Positions 52,458-61,701 of a DNA stretch of 64,000 bases are shown piece by piece (the stretch's first letter is position 1; each line of letters opens with the position of its first letter). The notes below the pieces were generated by a model. The model saw only the letters and a program-made list of their open reading frames with translations. It was not told the DNA's origin and did not search any database. This DNA comes from AP-15 sp963789025. GTDB taxonomy: Bacteria > Pseudomonadota > Alphaproteobacteria > ATCC43930 > CGMCC-115725. A program made the position numbers and the translations under genes. Where the stretch lies: NCBI GenBank assembly GCA_963789025.1, contig CAWBIT010000008.1, forward strand, positions 372,001 to 436,000. Direction: 5' to 3'.

Positions 52458-52839
52458 CAAACACTCCGACGGCATCTGTGACAATCACATAAAATTGGCG
52501 AAGATCCTCGAAGTTTGAACGGTATTCCGGCAGCTGCTTTGCCAGCGAGGATATTTCCCGCAGGACGATGGCAACGAACCCGAGCATGGCGAGAAAGGCT
52601 ATCAGCACCGTCAGAGTAGCAGCAGTCACCCTGCCCAGATGCCCTCGGCGGAGCCAACATACTGCCGGTGCCAACAGAAAGCTCAGCAGGACTGCGAGTG
52701 CGATCGGGACAATGACGTTGCGAGCGAGATATAAGAACGTGACGACCAACCCAGTAGCAAGGACAGTCAGCACACCGAAAAATCCTGGCGGGACCTGAGA
52801 CGCGTTGTGGCCGTAGGCTCGCGGAGGCTGGTCGGCCAC
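52436..52839 (-). pseudogene. AI-2E family transporter, N-terminal fragment
   Basis: Residues from 52839 give MADQPPRAYGHNASQVPPGF, then NVIVPIALAVLLSFLLAPAV, HLGRVTAATLTVLIAFLAML and EISSLAKQLPEYRSNFEDL, the first two to three helices of the PerM/YhhT exporter family. The gene then runs into a 22-base tandem duplication and unrelated sequence; the remaining ~230 residues are lost. Confidence 0.75.
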
Positions 52840-52901
52840 GTTGATCGCTTCGCTGGACGGTGAGCTCGCCCGTGGTCAGCGAGGACCGCGAACGAGCAGC
52901 G

Positions 52902-53300
52902 TTAGTATTTTAGGGGCCGGTGGATTAGGTAGGCAAGCCCATAGCCGATAACACCGGCGACTAGCAGAGCAGTCAGCGGCTGTTCCGCGGTGTATCGGCT
53001 GACAGTACCCCCTGCACGCGCGCCCTGCTCGTAAACGGTGCTGGCGGCCTGGCTCGCCTGGTTACCCACGTCACGAGCGGCACCTTGGACCGCATCTACC
53101 GCCTGAGCTCCGGCAGTCGACACTTTGCGAGCCAGGTCGGCGGTCTTATCCACCGCCGCCGCGGCGCTCCCCTGAAGATCTCGGAGCACGGACTTGCTCT
53201 GATCGACCTTGTCTTGAACCTTAGCGCCGAGATTAGTGACCGTGTTCTCGACCCTTTCTGTCGCATCGCTCACGACGTCCTCGCCTTGCTGCTGATCCAT
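52902..53300 (-). CDS. DUF883/ElaB-like membrane-anchored helical protein
   Basis: The 132-residue product is a long amphipathic helix rich in Ala, Gln and Val followed by a C-terminal membrane segment (LTALLVAGVIGYGLAYLIHR), typical of the ElaB/YqjD type, which in E. coli tethers ribosomes to the membrane in stationary phase. AGGAGAGG precedes the ATG at 53300. It sits in a cluster of small stress-type genes. Confidence 0.8.
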   Translation of the reverse strand: MDQQQGEDVVSDATERVENTVTNLGAKVQDKVDQSKSVLRDLQGSAAAAVDKTADLARKVSTAGAQAVDAVQGAARDVGNQASQAASTVYEQGARAGGTVSRYTAEQPLTALLVAGVIGYGLAYLIHRPLKY

Positions 53301-53430
53301 CGACCTCTCCTTATCCAAGCGGCATCGCGCCGGTATCAGCCTTTAAACAAATCCGCGAGCCAATACGCTCCACTCGTGATCATCCGATCAGCGAGAAATC
53401 TTTCGTAGATTGGCCATCGGTACGAATTCG

Positions 53431-53691
53431 CTACTTATGCAGAGCGTGTTCGAGTTCTCTTTTGCTTCTCGGTTGCACCGTGTCGTTCGCGCCCTTGGTC
53501 CGCTTCAGATTTTCTCGGTTTTTCTTCTTGCCCTCGTATTTTGAAGCGCCGGCCTCGTTTAGCCCGATTGCGATAGCCTGCTTCGGGTTTCTCACCTTTC
53601 GCCCGCTACTGCTTTCGAGCTCCCCGTGCTTGAACTCGTGCATAACGCGGCTGATTGTTTCCTTTTGCGCCTTAGATTGATGAGTCGCCAT
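53431..53691 (-). CDS. Small basic protein, DUF6496-like
   Basis: The 86-residue product (MATHQSKAQKETISRVMHEFKHGELESSSG..., NPKQAIAIGLNEAG) is a lysine-rich family often found in rhizobia and pseudomonads. It may bind nucleic acid; function unknown. Confidence 0.8.
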   Translation of the reverse strand: MATHQSKAQKETISRVMHEFKHGELESSSGRKVRNPKQAIAIGLNEAGASKYEGKKKNRENLKRTKGANDTVQPRSKRELEHALHK

Positions 53692-53974
53692 CGGTTGACC
53701 TCGCGAAATTCAACTATTGCAAAGATCGTTCGCCGACCGGCATCGGTTCCCGATTCCATGCAACCGCGCCCCGATTAATACGCGTGATCCTCGCTTCCCG
53801 GCTCATTGATTGGTCACCGGAACCGATGGCTCGCGCATCTCGTTCGTGACGGCGAGGTGCAGTTGGATAGAGGTTGCTATCGGCGTGAAAAATCGTGCCG
53901 GCCCGCTCGACCGCGCTCTGCAATCGTTGTCCTGTTGCTTCCTTTTTTTGGAAACAGTGTCGGGAACTCATACC

Positions 53975-54055
53975 ATGGGTAGGGGCCTACTGCTTTGGTT
54001 GCTGGGAATTCCCATTCCGGTAATCATTCTTCTGTACGTGTTCCACGTCGTCTGA
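53975..54055 (+). CDS. Tiny hydrophobic protein (26 residues)
   Basis: MGRGLLLWLLGIPIPVIILL and six more residues form a single membrane helix, a pattern recurring in rhizobial genomes as a stand-alone gene. The stop lies inside the duplicated segment at 54034-54083. It is below normal gene-calling length. Confidence 0.5.
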   Translation: MGRGLLLWLLGIPIPVIILLYVFHVV

Positions 54056-54083
54056 CTTCCGTACGTGTTCCACGTCGTCTGAC
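54034..54083. repeat. 27-base-period direct duplication
   Basis: GTACGTGTTCCACGTC followed by GTCTGAC occurs at 54034-54056 and again at 54061-54083. The first copy encodes the end of the tiny membrane protein, so the duplication adds a second, untranslated copy. Confidence 0.85.
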
Positions 54084-54192
54084 CATTACCAGAGGGGCCG
54101 AACCAGACCAGAGCCTCGAGTGACATCACCGGCGGAACTGCCGTCGTACTTCCACTGTTGGCGGCATATCTGATCTCAATCAGGAGGAAAAT

Positions 54193-54631
54193 GTGTTGAA
54201 AGCAACCACGACCGCAATGTTCGCCGCCATCGTCGCTGCAGCAGCGCCCGGTGCCTATGCACAGACGAGCGCAATGCCGGCCACACGCGCCGCAGTGACG
54301 AGCCATTCAATCGGACGAGGTCCGCGCCAGTAAGATGATCGGTAGCACGGTCTACGACCTGCAAAACCGCGACATCGGCAAGGTCAAGGATCTGGTCCTC
54401 AATAAGGACGGTGCCGTCGATGTCGTTGTACTTGATGTCGGCTCGTTCCTCGGTATGGGCGGCAAATACGTCGGCATACCGATCAGGGACATCAAGACCG
54501 ACAATAACCGTCTGACGCTCGACCGCACCAAGGAGCAACTCCAGCAGATGGCGGCCTACCAGCTCGAGAATCCGGACACCGGGGCGGGGACTTCGACCTC
54601 GCCGACCACTGGCGGACACCTCGGCCGATAA
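54193..54631 (+). pseudogene. Exported PRC-barrel protein with a frameshift after the signal peptide
   Basis: A GTG at 54193 after AGGAGG starts a signal peptide (ATTTAMFAAIVAAAAPGAYA), but that frame ends at TAA 54331. The mature part, SDEVRASKMIGSTVYDLQNR...VVVLDVGSFLGMGGKYVGIP, a PRC-barrel, is in another frame from about 54299 to 54631. In homologs the two are continuous. One base lost near 54300 explains it. The barrel alone could be made from the ATG at 54335 but would not be exported. Confidence 0.75.
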
Positions 54632-54894
54632 ACGGAGCGAACTCGTCATGGCGAGCCGGGCGGAGGTCCTCCGTCCGGCTCGTTTTGCTTGGGGCAAGAG
54701 GATCAAAATTACGATTGACGAGGGTCTTCCCTTGGCGGCACCTTCCCAGAGACCTGGAGAGACGACGGCGAGAAAAATGCGAGGGATTACCGCCGCCTTG
54801 GGTACCGACGATTTTCCTCCGGGGATAAATCGACCGCAGCGGTACTCCCTCCGCTCCGCCCTTCGTGTGAATCACCGCTGTGCTCTGGAGTGGC

Positions 54895-55994
54895 TTATGG
54901 CAGCGCTACCCGCTCGATTTTCCCTGCTCCATTCTTGAGCTGGATTCCGTCAGTGAACCTCACACCCTGGATGAGTTTTGGCAACTGGTTATGGCCGTCG
55001 ATGCGGCGCCAATTTTTCTGCGCGCCTTCGACAAGCTTGAAGACCATGGCAAGCGCCGTCTTGTTCGACAGGCAGCCTTTTGACCGGGTGGTGCGGTGCC
55101 GGACGGTCGCAAAGGTGCTTTCAACGGGGTTCGTCGTTCGCAAGTGCTTCCAGTGCTCGGCCGGGAAGTCGTAGAACGCCAGCAGCGCGTCGCGGTCCTT
55201 GGTCAGGCAATCGGCAGCTCTCTCGTATTTTGATCTGGTAGGTTTCGACAAAGGCTTCCAAGGCGGCAACGGCATCCTTCTTGGTCTCGGCCATCCAGAT
55301 CTCCTGCAGCGCGCGCTTGGCCTTGGTGTGTAAGCTCTTCGGCATCTTGTTCAGGATGTTGGCGGTCTTGTGCACCCAGCAGCGTTGCTCACGGGTTGTC
55401 GGCCACACCTCGCCGAGCGCCTTCCAGAACCCGAGCGCGCCATCGGCGACGGCAATCTGCGGCGCCGTTGTCAGACCGCGACGCTTCAAATCGAGTAGCA
55501 GATCACGCCACGATTGTGAGCTCTCGCGCATGCCATCGGTGAAACCGACCAGTTCCTTCTTGCCTTCCGGCGTCGCGCCGATGATGACCAGGATGCACTG
55601 CGCCTGTTCCTCGAGCCGGGCCTCCAAATGGATGCCGTCGGCCCAGCAATAGACGTAGCGCTTGGCTGACAAATCGCGCTTCTGCCAGTGCGCATGCGAC
55701 GGCGAGTACCGAATGCGCGCGCCCTCGGGAGCTTCGCGGTCGCGCACACGCGGCTGGCGAACCGCGACCGGGCCGATGCCGGTCATGATCTCGCGTTCCG
55801 GAAGCTCCTCGGTCCATACCTCCTTGAGGCGGGCGGTGGTCGACGCCGATAGACCTGGCGCGCCCTTGCCGACAAGGGCCGCCAGCGCTTCCTCGAAGTC
55901 GCCGCTTGAAATGCCCTTCAGGTAGAGGATGGGGATCAGTTCCTCAAGGCTCTGCGATCGCCGCGCGTATCGCGGCAGGATCGTCGCCGCGGGT
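54895..55994 (-). pseudogene. Second IS256-family transposase, frameshifted and internally rearranged
   Basis: The minus frame reads ILPRYARRSQSLEELIPILY...LKEVWTEE, then LPEREIMTGIGPVAVRQPRV...RIRYSPS, then HAHWQKRDLSAKRYVYCWAD and the rest of the DDE domain. In intact relatives the LPEREIMTGIGPV block precedes ILPRYARRS. Here it sits ~60 codons too late, in frame. A frameshift near 55225 separates the C-terminal part (YERAADCLTKDRDALLAFYD...NPVESTFATVRHRT). The first ~100 residues are missing. It is only distantly related to the transposase at 43126. Confidence 0.85.
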
Positions 55995-56075
55995 CAGATA
56001 ACCATGCGCAAAGTCGACGGATGGCAGACCCTAAACCAGAAACTCGCTGACAGGCCGATTGACCTCGCTGCCTGA
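55965..56075 (+). pseudogene. Scrap of another transposase-like C-terminus
   Basis: On the plus strand, overlapping the end of the IS256 pseudogene, the frame gives AAGQITMRKVDGWQTLNQKL and ends DRPIDLAA with a stop. This looks like the conserved tail of a transposase, but I cannot name the family. Two elements appear to have collided here. Confidence 0.35.
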
Positions 56076-56188
56076 CCCCGTATCCTCATCCTGCCGGAGA
56101 CCGCGCCATCAATTTCAAACACAGATCGCGACAGCACCTGGCAAGCTATTGTTGTGGAGTAGTGAACTCTACAACCGGAATCGGCACG

Positions 56189-56483
56189 ATGATCAAATCA
56201 GCACTGTTGGGGATCGGGCTCGCAGCGGTGGTGGCTACAGCCGCAGCTGCGCAGGCTTATTACCCCAAATTACTATCCGGGGTACAGCTACTCCTATCCT
56301 GGGTACCACCCGACGTACAGTTACCCAACCTACGGCTACCCCTACTCTTCTTACTATGGATCACCTTACTCTCACCCGGCTCCCGCGTACCGGCCGGCCC
56401 CAGCGTATTCTGACCCCTATGTCGCGGCGCGCCCCTATTCGGACAGCGCCGGGCCGCGGGCCAGCGGGCACGTAGGCTACTGA
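56189..56483 (+). pseudogene. Secreted Tyr/Pro-rich protein, frameshifted
   Basis: The signal peptide MIKSALLGIGLAAVVATAAA is followed by QAYYP. One extra A in CCCAAATTAC (near 56265) shifts the frame; the next frame then continues YYPGYSYSYPGYHPTYSYPT and on to HVGY and TGA at 56481. The low-complexity YP-rich tail is typical of small exported rhizobial proteins. Confidence 0.7.
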
Positions 56484-56501
56484 TCGTCGGAGCCAGCATC
56501 A

Positions 56502-56681
56502 ATGACCGAAGAGCAAGCTCGCTCCGATGCAGAGGCGCTCGCAATTGCTATGGGCATTACCTTTTATGTCGTGCGCAGCCGCGAAGGCGGTTTATCGACG
56601 GTGCAAATGCCGTCGCAGGACTGTGAGGTTGTCGCCACCATCGCCCCGCCGAGCAGCGGGCACGCTTCGGGGATTGTGTAA
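56502..56681 (+). CDS. Small hypothetical protein (59 residues)
   Basis: MTEEQARSDAEALAIAMGIT followed by FYVVRSREGGLSTVQMPSQD is a compact helix-strand pattern similar to small rhizobial proteins. It lies 18 bases after the YP-rich pseudogene on the same strand. It is below the usual length cut-off. Function unknown. Confidence 0.55.
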   Translation: MTEEQARSDAEALAIAMGITFYVVRSREGGLSTVQMPSQDCEVVATIAPPSSGHASGIV

Positions 56682-56938
56682 GAAACGGGGAGGCGGCCCG
56701 CGTGAACAGCGGCTTCTAGAGCACCACATCGACGAAGAGGAGGACGAGTTTTTCGAGATTTCTCGGAAGAATTTCGAGCGCGATGACCTAAAAATGAACC
56801 GCCGCGATAGGAGAGGAGTATTGAAGATTTCCGTTCTCTAGCTAATTATTTTAACATCTTAAGGTATTATGTTTCTTGAAAATTTACCCACAATCCCCAG
56901 ATACTATTTATCCTACAGCTGCAAATTTGGATGTGCAC

Positions 56939-57442
56939 ATGAAAACCAAACGGCGGACTGGCGCCGACCTCCGCAAAGTGACGAAAACGCTCACTGGTGC
57001 TGGCGCAAATTCGGCGAAAGGAGCTGAACTTGCTATGGCCAGTAGCCGTGTGGTTTCCAAGCGAACTGAGCTGGGCGTTGCTGCAATAGCTGATCCGCTC
57101 CAAGCGGAGCACCGAGAATTGGAGCGGATAATTCCGGAAAAGACGAAAGCGTTCTCCGCATCCAACGCTGTTCTGATCAAAGGCTTGGGCGAGATGGCCG
57201 AACAGGCCGCCGGCTTTGTGATCAATGAAATGGCGATCGCAACGCGCATGACCTCCGAGTTGGCGCTCTGTCGTACCCCGGCCGCCGTGTTGGGTCTGCA
57301 GAGCCGGTCAGCGATGGAATGGTATGGGCGCCTCTTCTCTCAATATATCGAATTGGCCGCGTTGGCGGTCCGCTCGCAGGGAGCGATGCTGACCCCCGTG
57401 CATCGTGCGGCAACGGACAACGCCCGGCGGCTCAACGCGTGA
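56939..57442 (+). CDS. Phasin-family protein
   Basis: The 167-residue product is helical, with the phasin pattern NAVLIKGLGEMAEQAAGFV...RTPAAVLGLQSRSAMEWYGRLFSQYIELAALAVRSQG near the C-terminus. Phasins coat polyhydroxyalkanoate granules. I chose the ATG at 56939 (MKTKRRTGADLRKV); the frame is open to 56876. No PHA synthase is nearby. Confidence 0.8.
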   Translation: MKTKRRTGADLRKVTKTLTGAGANSAKGAELAMASSRVVSKRTELGVAAIADPLQAEHRELERIIPEKTKAFSASNAVLIKGLGEMAEQAAGFVINEMAIATRMTSELALCRTPAAVLGLQSRSAMEWYGRLFSQYIELAALAVRSQGAMLTPVHRAATDNARRLNA

Positions 57443-57493
57443 GAGGTTGACGAGAACACGACGCTCCCGTCGCGAAGCCTGGTCGGCCGAAGT

Positions 57494-57552
57494 CAGGTCG
57501 CAGCGGACTCGCCGCTGGAGAAAAGAGGGATTCGAACCCGCGGTCCACGCTC
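57494..57552 (-). repeat. tRNA-3'-end-like motif, copy D
   Basis: CTGGAGAAAAGAGGGATTCG followed by AACCCGCGGTCC matches copies B and E. On the minus strand it reads as a tRNA T-arm (GGGTTCGAATCCC) plus acceptor-like end. The preceding 22 bases match copy C. Confidence 0.5.
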
Positions 57553-57658
57553 GCGAAAGAGAGGGTCCCTTCGGCGGAATGGGAACGCCGGCGGCGTCGC
57601 GGTGATCCGCGTCGGCGGTAGCAGCGAGGTCGAGGGTTATCAGCCAGCCGCTGTTGGA

Positions 57659-58474
57659 TCAGCCCGAGCACCTTGGGTTCGGCCGGCCGAACCCGTTCTG
57701 CCGCTGCACCCATTGGAAGCCCTCATGCTTCGTGATGGCGGCGATCGCGATCGAGCCGCCGACGGTTTTGGGCCGCGCGATGGAGAACTTCACAAAGCCG
57801 ATTGTCGTCTCCACGAGAAAACGCGCCAGGTCGACCGCATCGCGGATGGGCATGGCTTCTACGAAGAGAAGCTCGAAGAGCGCGGGCGAGAGCTTAGCAT
57901 GGAGGTCGCGCGCTGCGTCAGGTGTGAGCCCGCTGCCGGCGGCCGCGTCCTCAAAGTCGGTTCCGAGCCCAAAGATCAGACGACTTAGCGCCTCGTACTC
58001 CCCGTCCTACCGGATGCCGAAATCCTGCTCGCCTTGCACCTGGGTTGGCGCCGGAGAGTTGGGCCCGAGCAGCAGTATCTCCCAGACCTCGGCGAGCGGC
58101 CGGTCCGCGGAGTAGCCGCACAGCCGCACTCGGGTCCAGACCTCCCCGGCGTAGGCGGCGGCCTTCTCCTCGAACAGGAAGCTGCGAAGGCGGCTCACGA
58201 CCTCCGCGAGAGTGTATCGGGCCGGATCCAGCGCCCAGTCCCGCCGCGCCTCGTCCTCGCCATTGAAGCGGCGGCGCAGGTCCTTGAGGAGCGTGTCGAT
58301 CGACTCGTTTCCGATTCCTCCTGCGCCGGTCACCATCGCCCCGATCGGCAGGCCCTGACGCAAATTCACGATCTTGTCGGCATGCCGGTAGACCATGCCG
58401 CTCTCAAAGTAGCTGGCGCTGTCCGCCGCCATGACCACCCCATCATTGATCTTGACGGAGACGAGAACGGTCAT
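57659..58474 (-). pseudogene. Ntn-hydrolase/proteasome-like protein with an amber stop
   Basis: From 58474 the frame reads MTVLVSVKINDGVVMAADSA...HADKIVNLRQGLPIGAMVTG, resembling proteasome-beta/HslV-like folds of a rhizobial hypothetical family. A TAG at 58007-58009 interrupts GEQDFGIR/DGEYEALSRL; the frame is otherwise unbroken to 57659 and ends with SIAIAAITKHEGFQWVQRQN. The amber codon could come from a Trp TGG. About 270 residues in all. The substrate is unknown. Confidence 0.7.
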
Positions 58475-58559
58475 AATGCTGACTCACCCGTAAATTTTCA
58501 CGATGGCTCGGCTATTCTCCGCACCCTTTGGGATTGTTCCCGCCGGGCGCGATCTAAAA

Positions 58560-58925
58560 TTAAGACGTCGCAAAAAACGACGCCGCCTTTTCGGGGTCGT
58601 ACCCACGCCGATCGTACAGCTTCGTCGTGCTCGGGTCGCGATGCCCGGCCGCTTCCTCGAGCACGTCGCGAAATCCTGCGGTCGTCAGCACCGCGGTGCG
58701 CGCGCCCTTCTCTCGATGATCGTGGTGGTCGCAACGGTCGTGCCATGCACGAGCTTGGCGATATCGGCGAGATCGAAGTCGAGCCGCGCGGTCCCGGCGT
58801 GCACGCCCCGCGACGGGTCGACCGGCGTGCTCGGCACTTTGTCGACGATGAGCCAGCCGCGCTCTTCGTTCGTAAAGAACGAGGTCGGTGAAGGTGCCGC
58901 CGACATCGATGCCGAGCCACTTCAT
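58560..58925 (-). pseudogene. Hydantoinase/oxoprolinase N-terminal fragment, frameshifted
   Basis: MKWLGIDVGGTFTDLVLY from 58925 is the nucleotide-binding start of HyuA-type ATP-dependent hydrolases. The continuation is split between frames: NEERGWLIVDKVPSTP...VHGTTVATTTIIERR and then GARTAVLTTAGFRDVLE..GHRDPSTTKLYD. It stops at 58560 after ~115 residues, against ~650 in the family. Confidence 0.8.
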
Positions 58926-59404
58926 GCGCCGCTCCGTGCTTTCCGCGGCCGGCAGAGCCGAGTCTAGCAGCCTTCGGCGACCGCGCGAGGTCATGCCGGC
59001 CCGAAAGTCCTGTCATCGCCAAAGCCTGTCGCGGCCGCCCTAAATCGCGCTCCCCCAGCGGGGAGTCTCCTGCGAACCCAACTCCTCTCCCTGGCGCCAA
59101 AATGCCGCGAGGCCCGTCTCCGAGATCGACCACTCTCGGCGGGAAACCGATACCCGGCGTAGCGGGATCCCACCCGACTAACGCTCCGCGATGCTGCCGA
59201 GCGCTCAGACACCGGCACACTGTGGTTCGGCTCTGAGTAGAGATATTCGCCAGCTCGGAGCCGCTCTCGTATCGGTGAACGAATTTACCCCAAAGCCGTC
59301 GGCCGCGATGGGATCACTGTGGAATCCCCCATTTTTTGTAACTTCGACGCGCTCGCACAGCGACTGTCATTCTGACCGGCCGCTGTGCCGCTGTGGGCAC
59401 TGAT
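58926..59404. other. Gap with no recognised gene
   Basis: Frames on both strands lack family resemblance. Nothing regulatory is evident. Confidence 0.4.
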
Positions 59405-59968
59405 TTACACCGGGAATCCGGCGCGGTGGGGCGAGAGGCGGATGCCGCCGTGGGCTGCCTCGATCATGTAATAGCGGGTCATCTGCACAATATCGGTGCG
59501 CCAATAGAGCTGCTGCGGCTCGTCTTCGAGAAAATCGGTGCCGGCGAAGGCGTAGCAATAGGTTTCGACAAAACGGCGGCCCGCGTCGCCCGCAATCGGC
59601 GAATCGCGCCAGCCGAATTTCCAGCCGGCATGCTCGGCGCCGATGCGCCAGCGCTCTAGACCCACCGCAAGGGTGCTGGCGTCGAGTGCATCGAGTGCCG
59701 GCACGCGATAAACAACCACGAGCCTGTGAACGTTAAGCTGCAGCTGCATCAACAGCTCTTCGCCGAAGGCGTTGATGAGGTAGGTGGCGTCGGAAGCGCC
59801 TCGCACATGGCGGATCTCGACACGCGCGCGGGCGACCTCCGCCAAGTCCACATCGTGCAACTGGGCATCAAAGCTCGGCAATTCGTATTCGACGGCGCGC
59901 AGCGCCTCCAGCATCTGGCCGGTCAGGAAGAGCTCGGTCCGCCGTTGCGCCTCGCTTATGGTCAGCAT
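59405..59968 (-). CDS. Conserved-looking hypothetical protein
   Basis: From the ATG at 59968 (MLTISEAQRRTELFLTGQML) the product is 187 residues, mixed alpha/beta, with no membrane segment or known motif. RHVRGASDATYLINAFGEEL and YCYAFAGTDFLEDEPQQLYW look like well-packed protein, and codon use is normal. It is followed in antisense order by the YihY pseudogene 16 bases upstream. Function unknown. Confidence 0.65.
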   Translation of the reverse strand: MLTISEAQRRTELFLTGQMLEALRAVEYELPSFDAQLHDVDLAEVARARVEIRHVRGASDATYLINAFGEELLMQLQLNVHRLVVVYRVPALDALDASTLAVGLERWRIGAEHAGWKFGWRDSPIAGDAGRRFVETYCYAFAGTDFLEDEPQQLYWRTDIVQMTRYYMIEAAHGGIRLSPHRAGFPV

Positions 59969-59984
59969 CTCGCCAATCCACTTC

Positions 59985-61096
59985 TCAGGCCTGTGCTGCC
60001 CCAACTGTGTCGGCCATTTTTGCGCCTCGACTCCCGATCGGCTTTGGTTGTCCAGTGGTGCTTTCGCGGACCGTCTGATGTTCCATCTCCGCATTGAGCT
60101 TGGCGCCGACTAGAACGACGATGATCGAGATCCAAATCCAGGTCATGAAGCCGATAACCGCGCCGAGCGAGCCATAGGTCTTGTTGTAGCTGCCGAAACT
60201 CGCCACGTACCATGAGAACAGGGCCGAAGCAGCGAGCCATACGATCGCAGCAGATACACTGCCCCAAGTAATCCAGCGCCATCGCGGCTCGGTGCGGCTT
60301 GGACCGTATTTGTAAAGAACCGCCAACGCGGTTGTGACTAGCGCGAAAAGAATCGGCCATCTGCCGATTTTAACAACAAGAGCGGTCACCTTAGGAAGCG
60401 GAATATATGTTAAAGCAACCGGAATAACGACAATTGCTGCAAGCGTGAGCAGGATAAAGGCAACTATCCCTAGCGTGACAAACAACGCCACGACATTGAG
60501 TTTGAGAAAACCACGCTTTTCCTCTTCTCCGTAAACAATGTTGAGCGCATCGAAGATAGCTTTGACGCCTGAGTTAGCGGTCCAAAGCGAGATTGCAAGG
60601 CTGACGACAAAGCTGACCCCCAGTGTTGTCCCGCCTTGCGAGGCGAGCCGGGTCATTTGTTCGCGAAGCACCTCGACCGCCCCACCGGGGGCGACGCTCG
60701 CAATCGTATCGACATGACCGGCTACGGTAGCCGGGTCGGCAAAGAGTCCGTATATCGAAATCAGAGCCGCGATGCCCGGGAAAATAGCGAGGAGCGAGTA
60801 GAACGTCACGCCAGCGGCGACCAAGAGGATGCGGTTTTCCGAAATACCCTGATAGACGCGCAGAAGAATGTCCTTCCACCCCGGGCCGGGATTCGCGATG
60901 GCGTCTCTGCAGACCGGCCGCGGCCGACTTCAAGCGACCGGCGATCGCCTGCCACGGGGCTCGCATCCCCAGACCGCCGCCGGGCAAATCCGAGTGCGAT
61001 CAGCAGGGCGCTCAATCCGATGACCCACAAACGCGCGTGGTCTGATGACGTTACGCCCGTAGTCGCAGATCGATGCACACCATCATTGGTGCTCAT
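59985..61096 (-). pseudogene. YihY/BrkB-family membrane protein, two frameshifts near the N-terminus
   Basis: The body from about 60890 is a normal YihY protein: GPGWKDILLRVYQGISENRI, LLVAAGVTFYSLLAIFPGIA, then six helices and TYGSLGAVIGFMTWIWISII. The N-terminal pieces are out of frame: MSTNDGVHRSATTGVTSSDH...LSALLIALGFARRRSG from 61096, then PGGGLGMRAPWQAIAGRLKS AAAGLQ, then the body. Two indels near 61000 and 60910 are needed to join them. Reinitiation inside (TTG near 60824) could give a protein of 279 residues lacking the N-terminus. Confidence 0.7.
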
Positions 61097-61322
61097 GCGC
61101 TTGCTCCCGGCGTCATTCTCGACGCGTAGCTCTTCCAATGTTTCGGTTAGCCGGGCGCGGGCCTGCTGGGCTTTTCGCTCAAGTTGCTCGCTTTGGGTTC
61201 CCGTGGTTGCTATTGCATTGGCGCTCTAGGAGTTCAATACCAAGGAATGCCAGAAGGTCCCGCACTAGGCATCCCATATGGCAACGGTGCCGACGCCGAG
61301 TAGTTCCAATCCCGCTGACCGC

Positions 61323-61568
61323 TCATCGCTCTGCCAGCCGGCGTCTGTTCGCACGCACTTTGCGTCGGTAGTGCGTCAGCATTTTAGTCGCGACGCGTGA
61401 AGCCGTAAGGCCAAGCCCGCCGGTCAGCGCCAGCGCCTGCAGAGCCAAACCGGTCTCAATCTTTTCGCTGACAATCCGACAAGCCTCGATCTCGGCAACC
61501 ACACCGCCGGCAAGGTCTTCAGCGTGCGAAAAGCGATGACAGACGAAGCGTCGATGCCCAGAGACCAT
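61323..61568 (-). CDS. Small hypothetical protein
   Basis: The 81-residue product ends LALTGGLGLTASRVATKMLT then HYRRKVRANRRRL, a C-terminus I recognise from rhizobial hypothetical proteins of similar size. The first residues before EIEACRIVSEK may not belong. Function unknown. Confidence 0.5.
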   Translation of the reverse strand: MVSGHRRFVCHRFSHAEDLAGGVVAEIEACRIVSEKIETGLALQALALTGGLGLTASRVATKMLTHYRRKVRANRRRLAER

Positions 61569-61701
61569 TCATGCCAAAGCCAAACGATGTTTCTGAGCAT
61601 CATCGGTGCGGCTGGAGCCTGCGGTAATGATCAAAGGAAGCGCTTGACCTTGCCGCGTCCATCGGGTTTTCAGCGATGCGTGTTTCGCAAGAGACGAGCC
61701 C

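Noticed and set aside
56250..56275. Programmed ribosomal frameshifting in the YP-rich gene
   Set aside because: The needed shift is +1 at CCCAAATTA, which is not a standard slippery site, and one extra A explains it simply.
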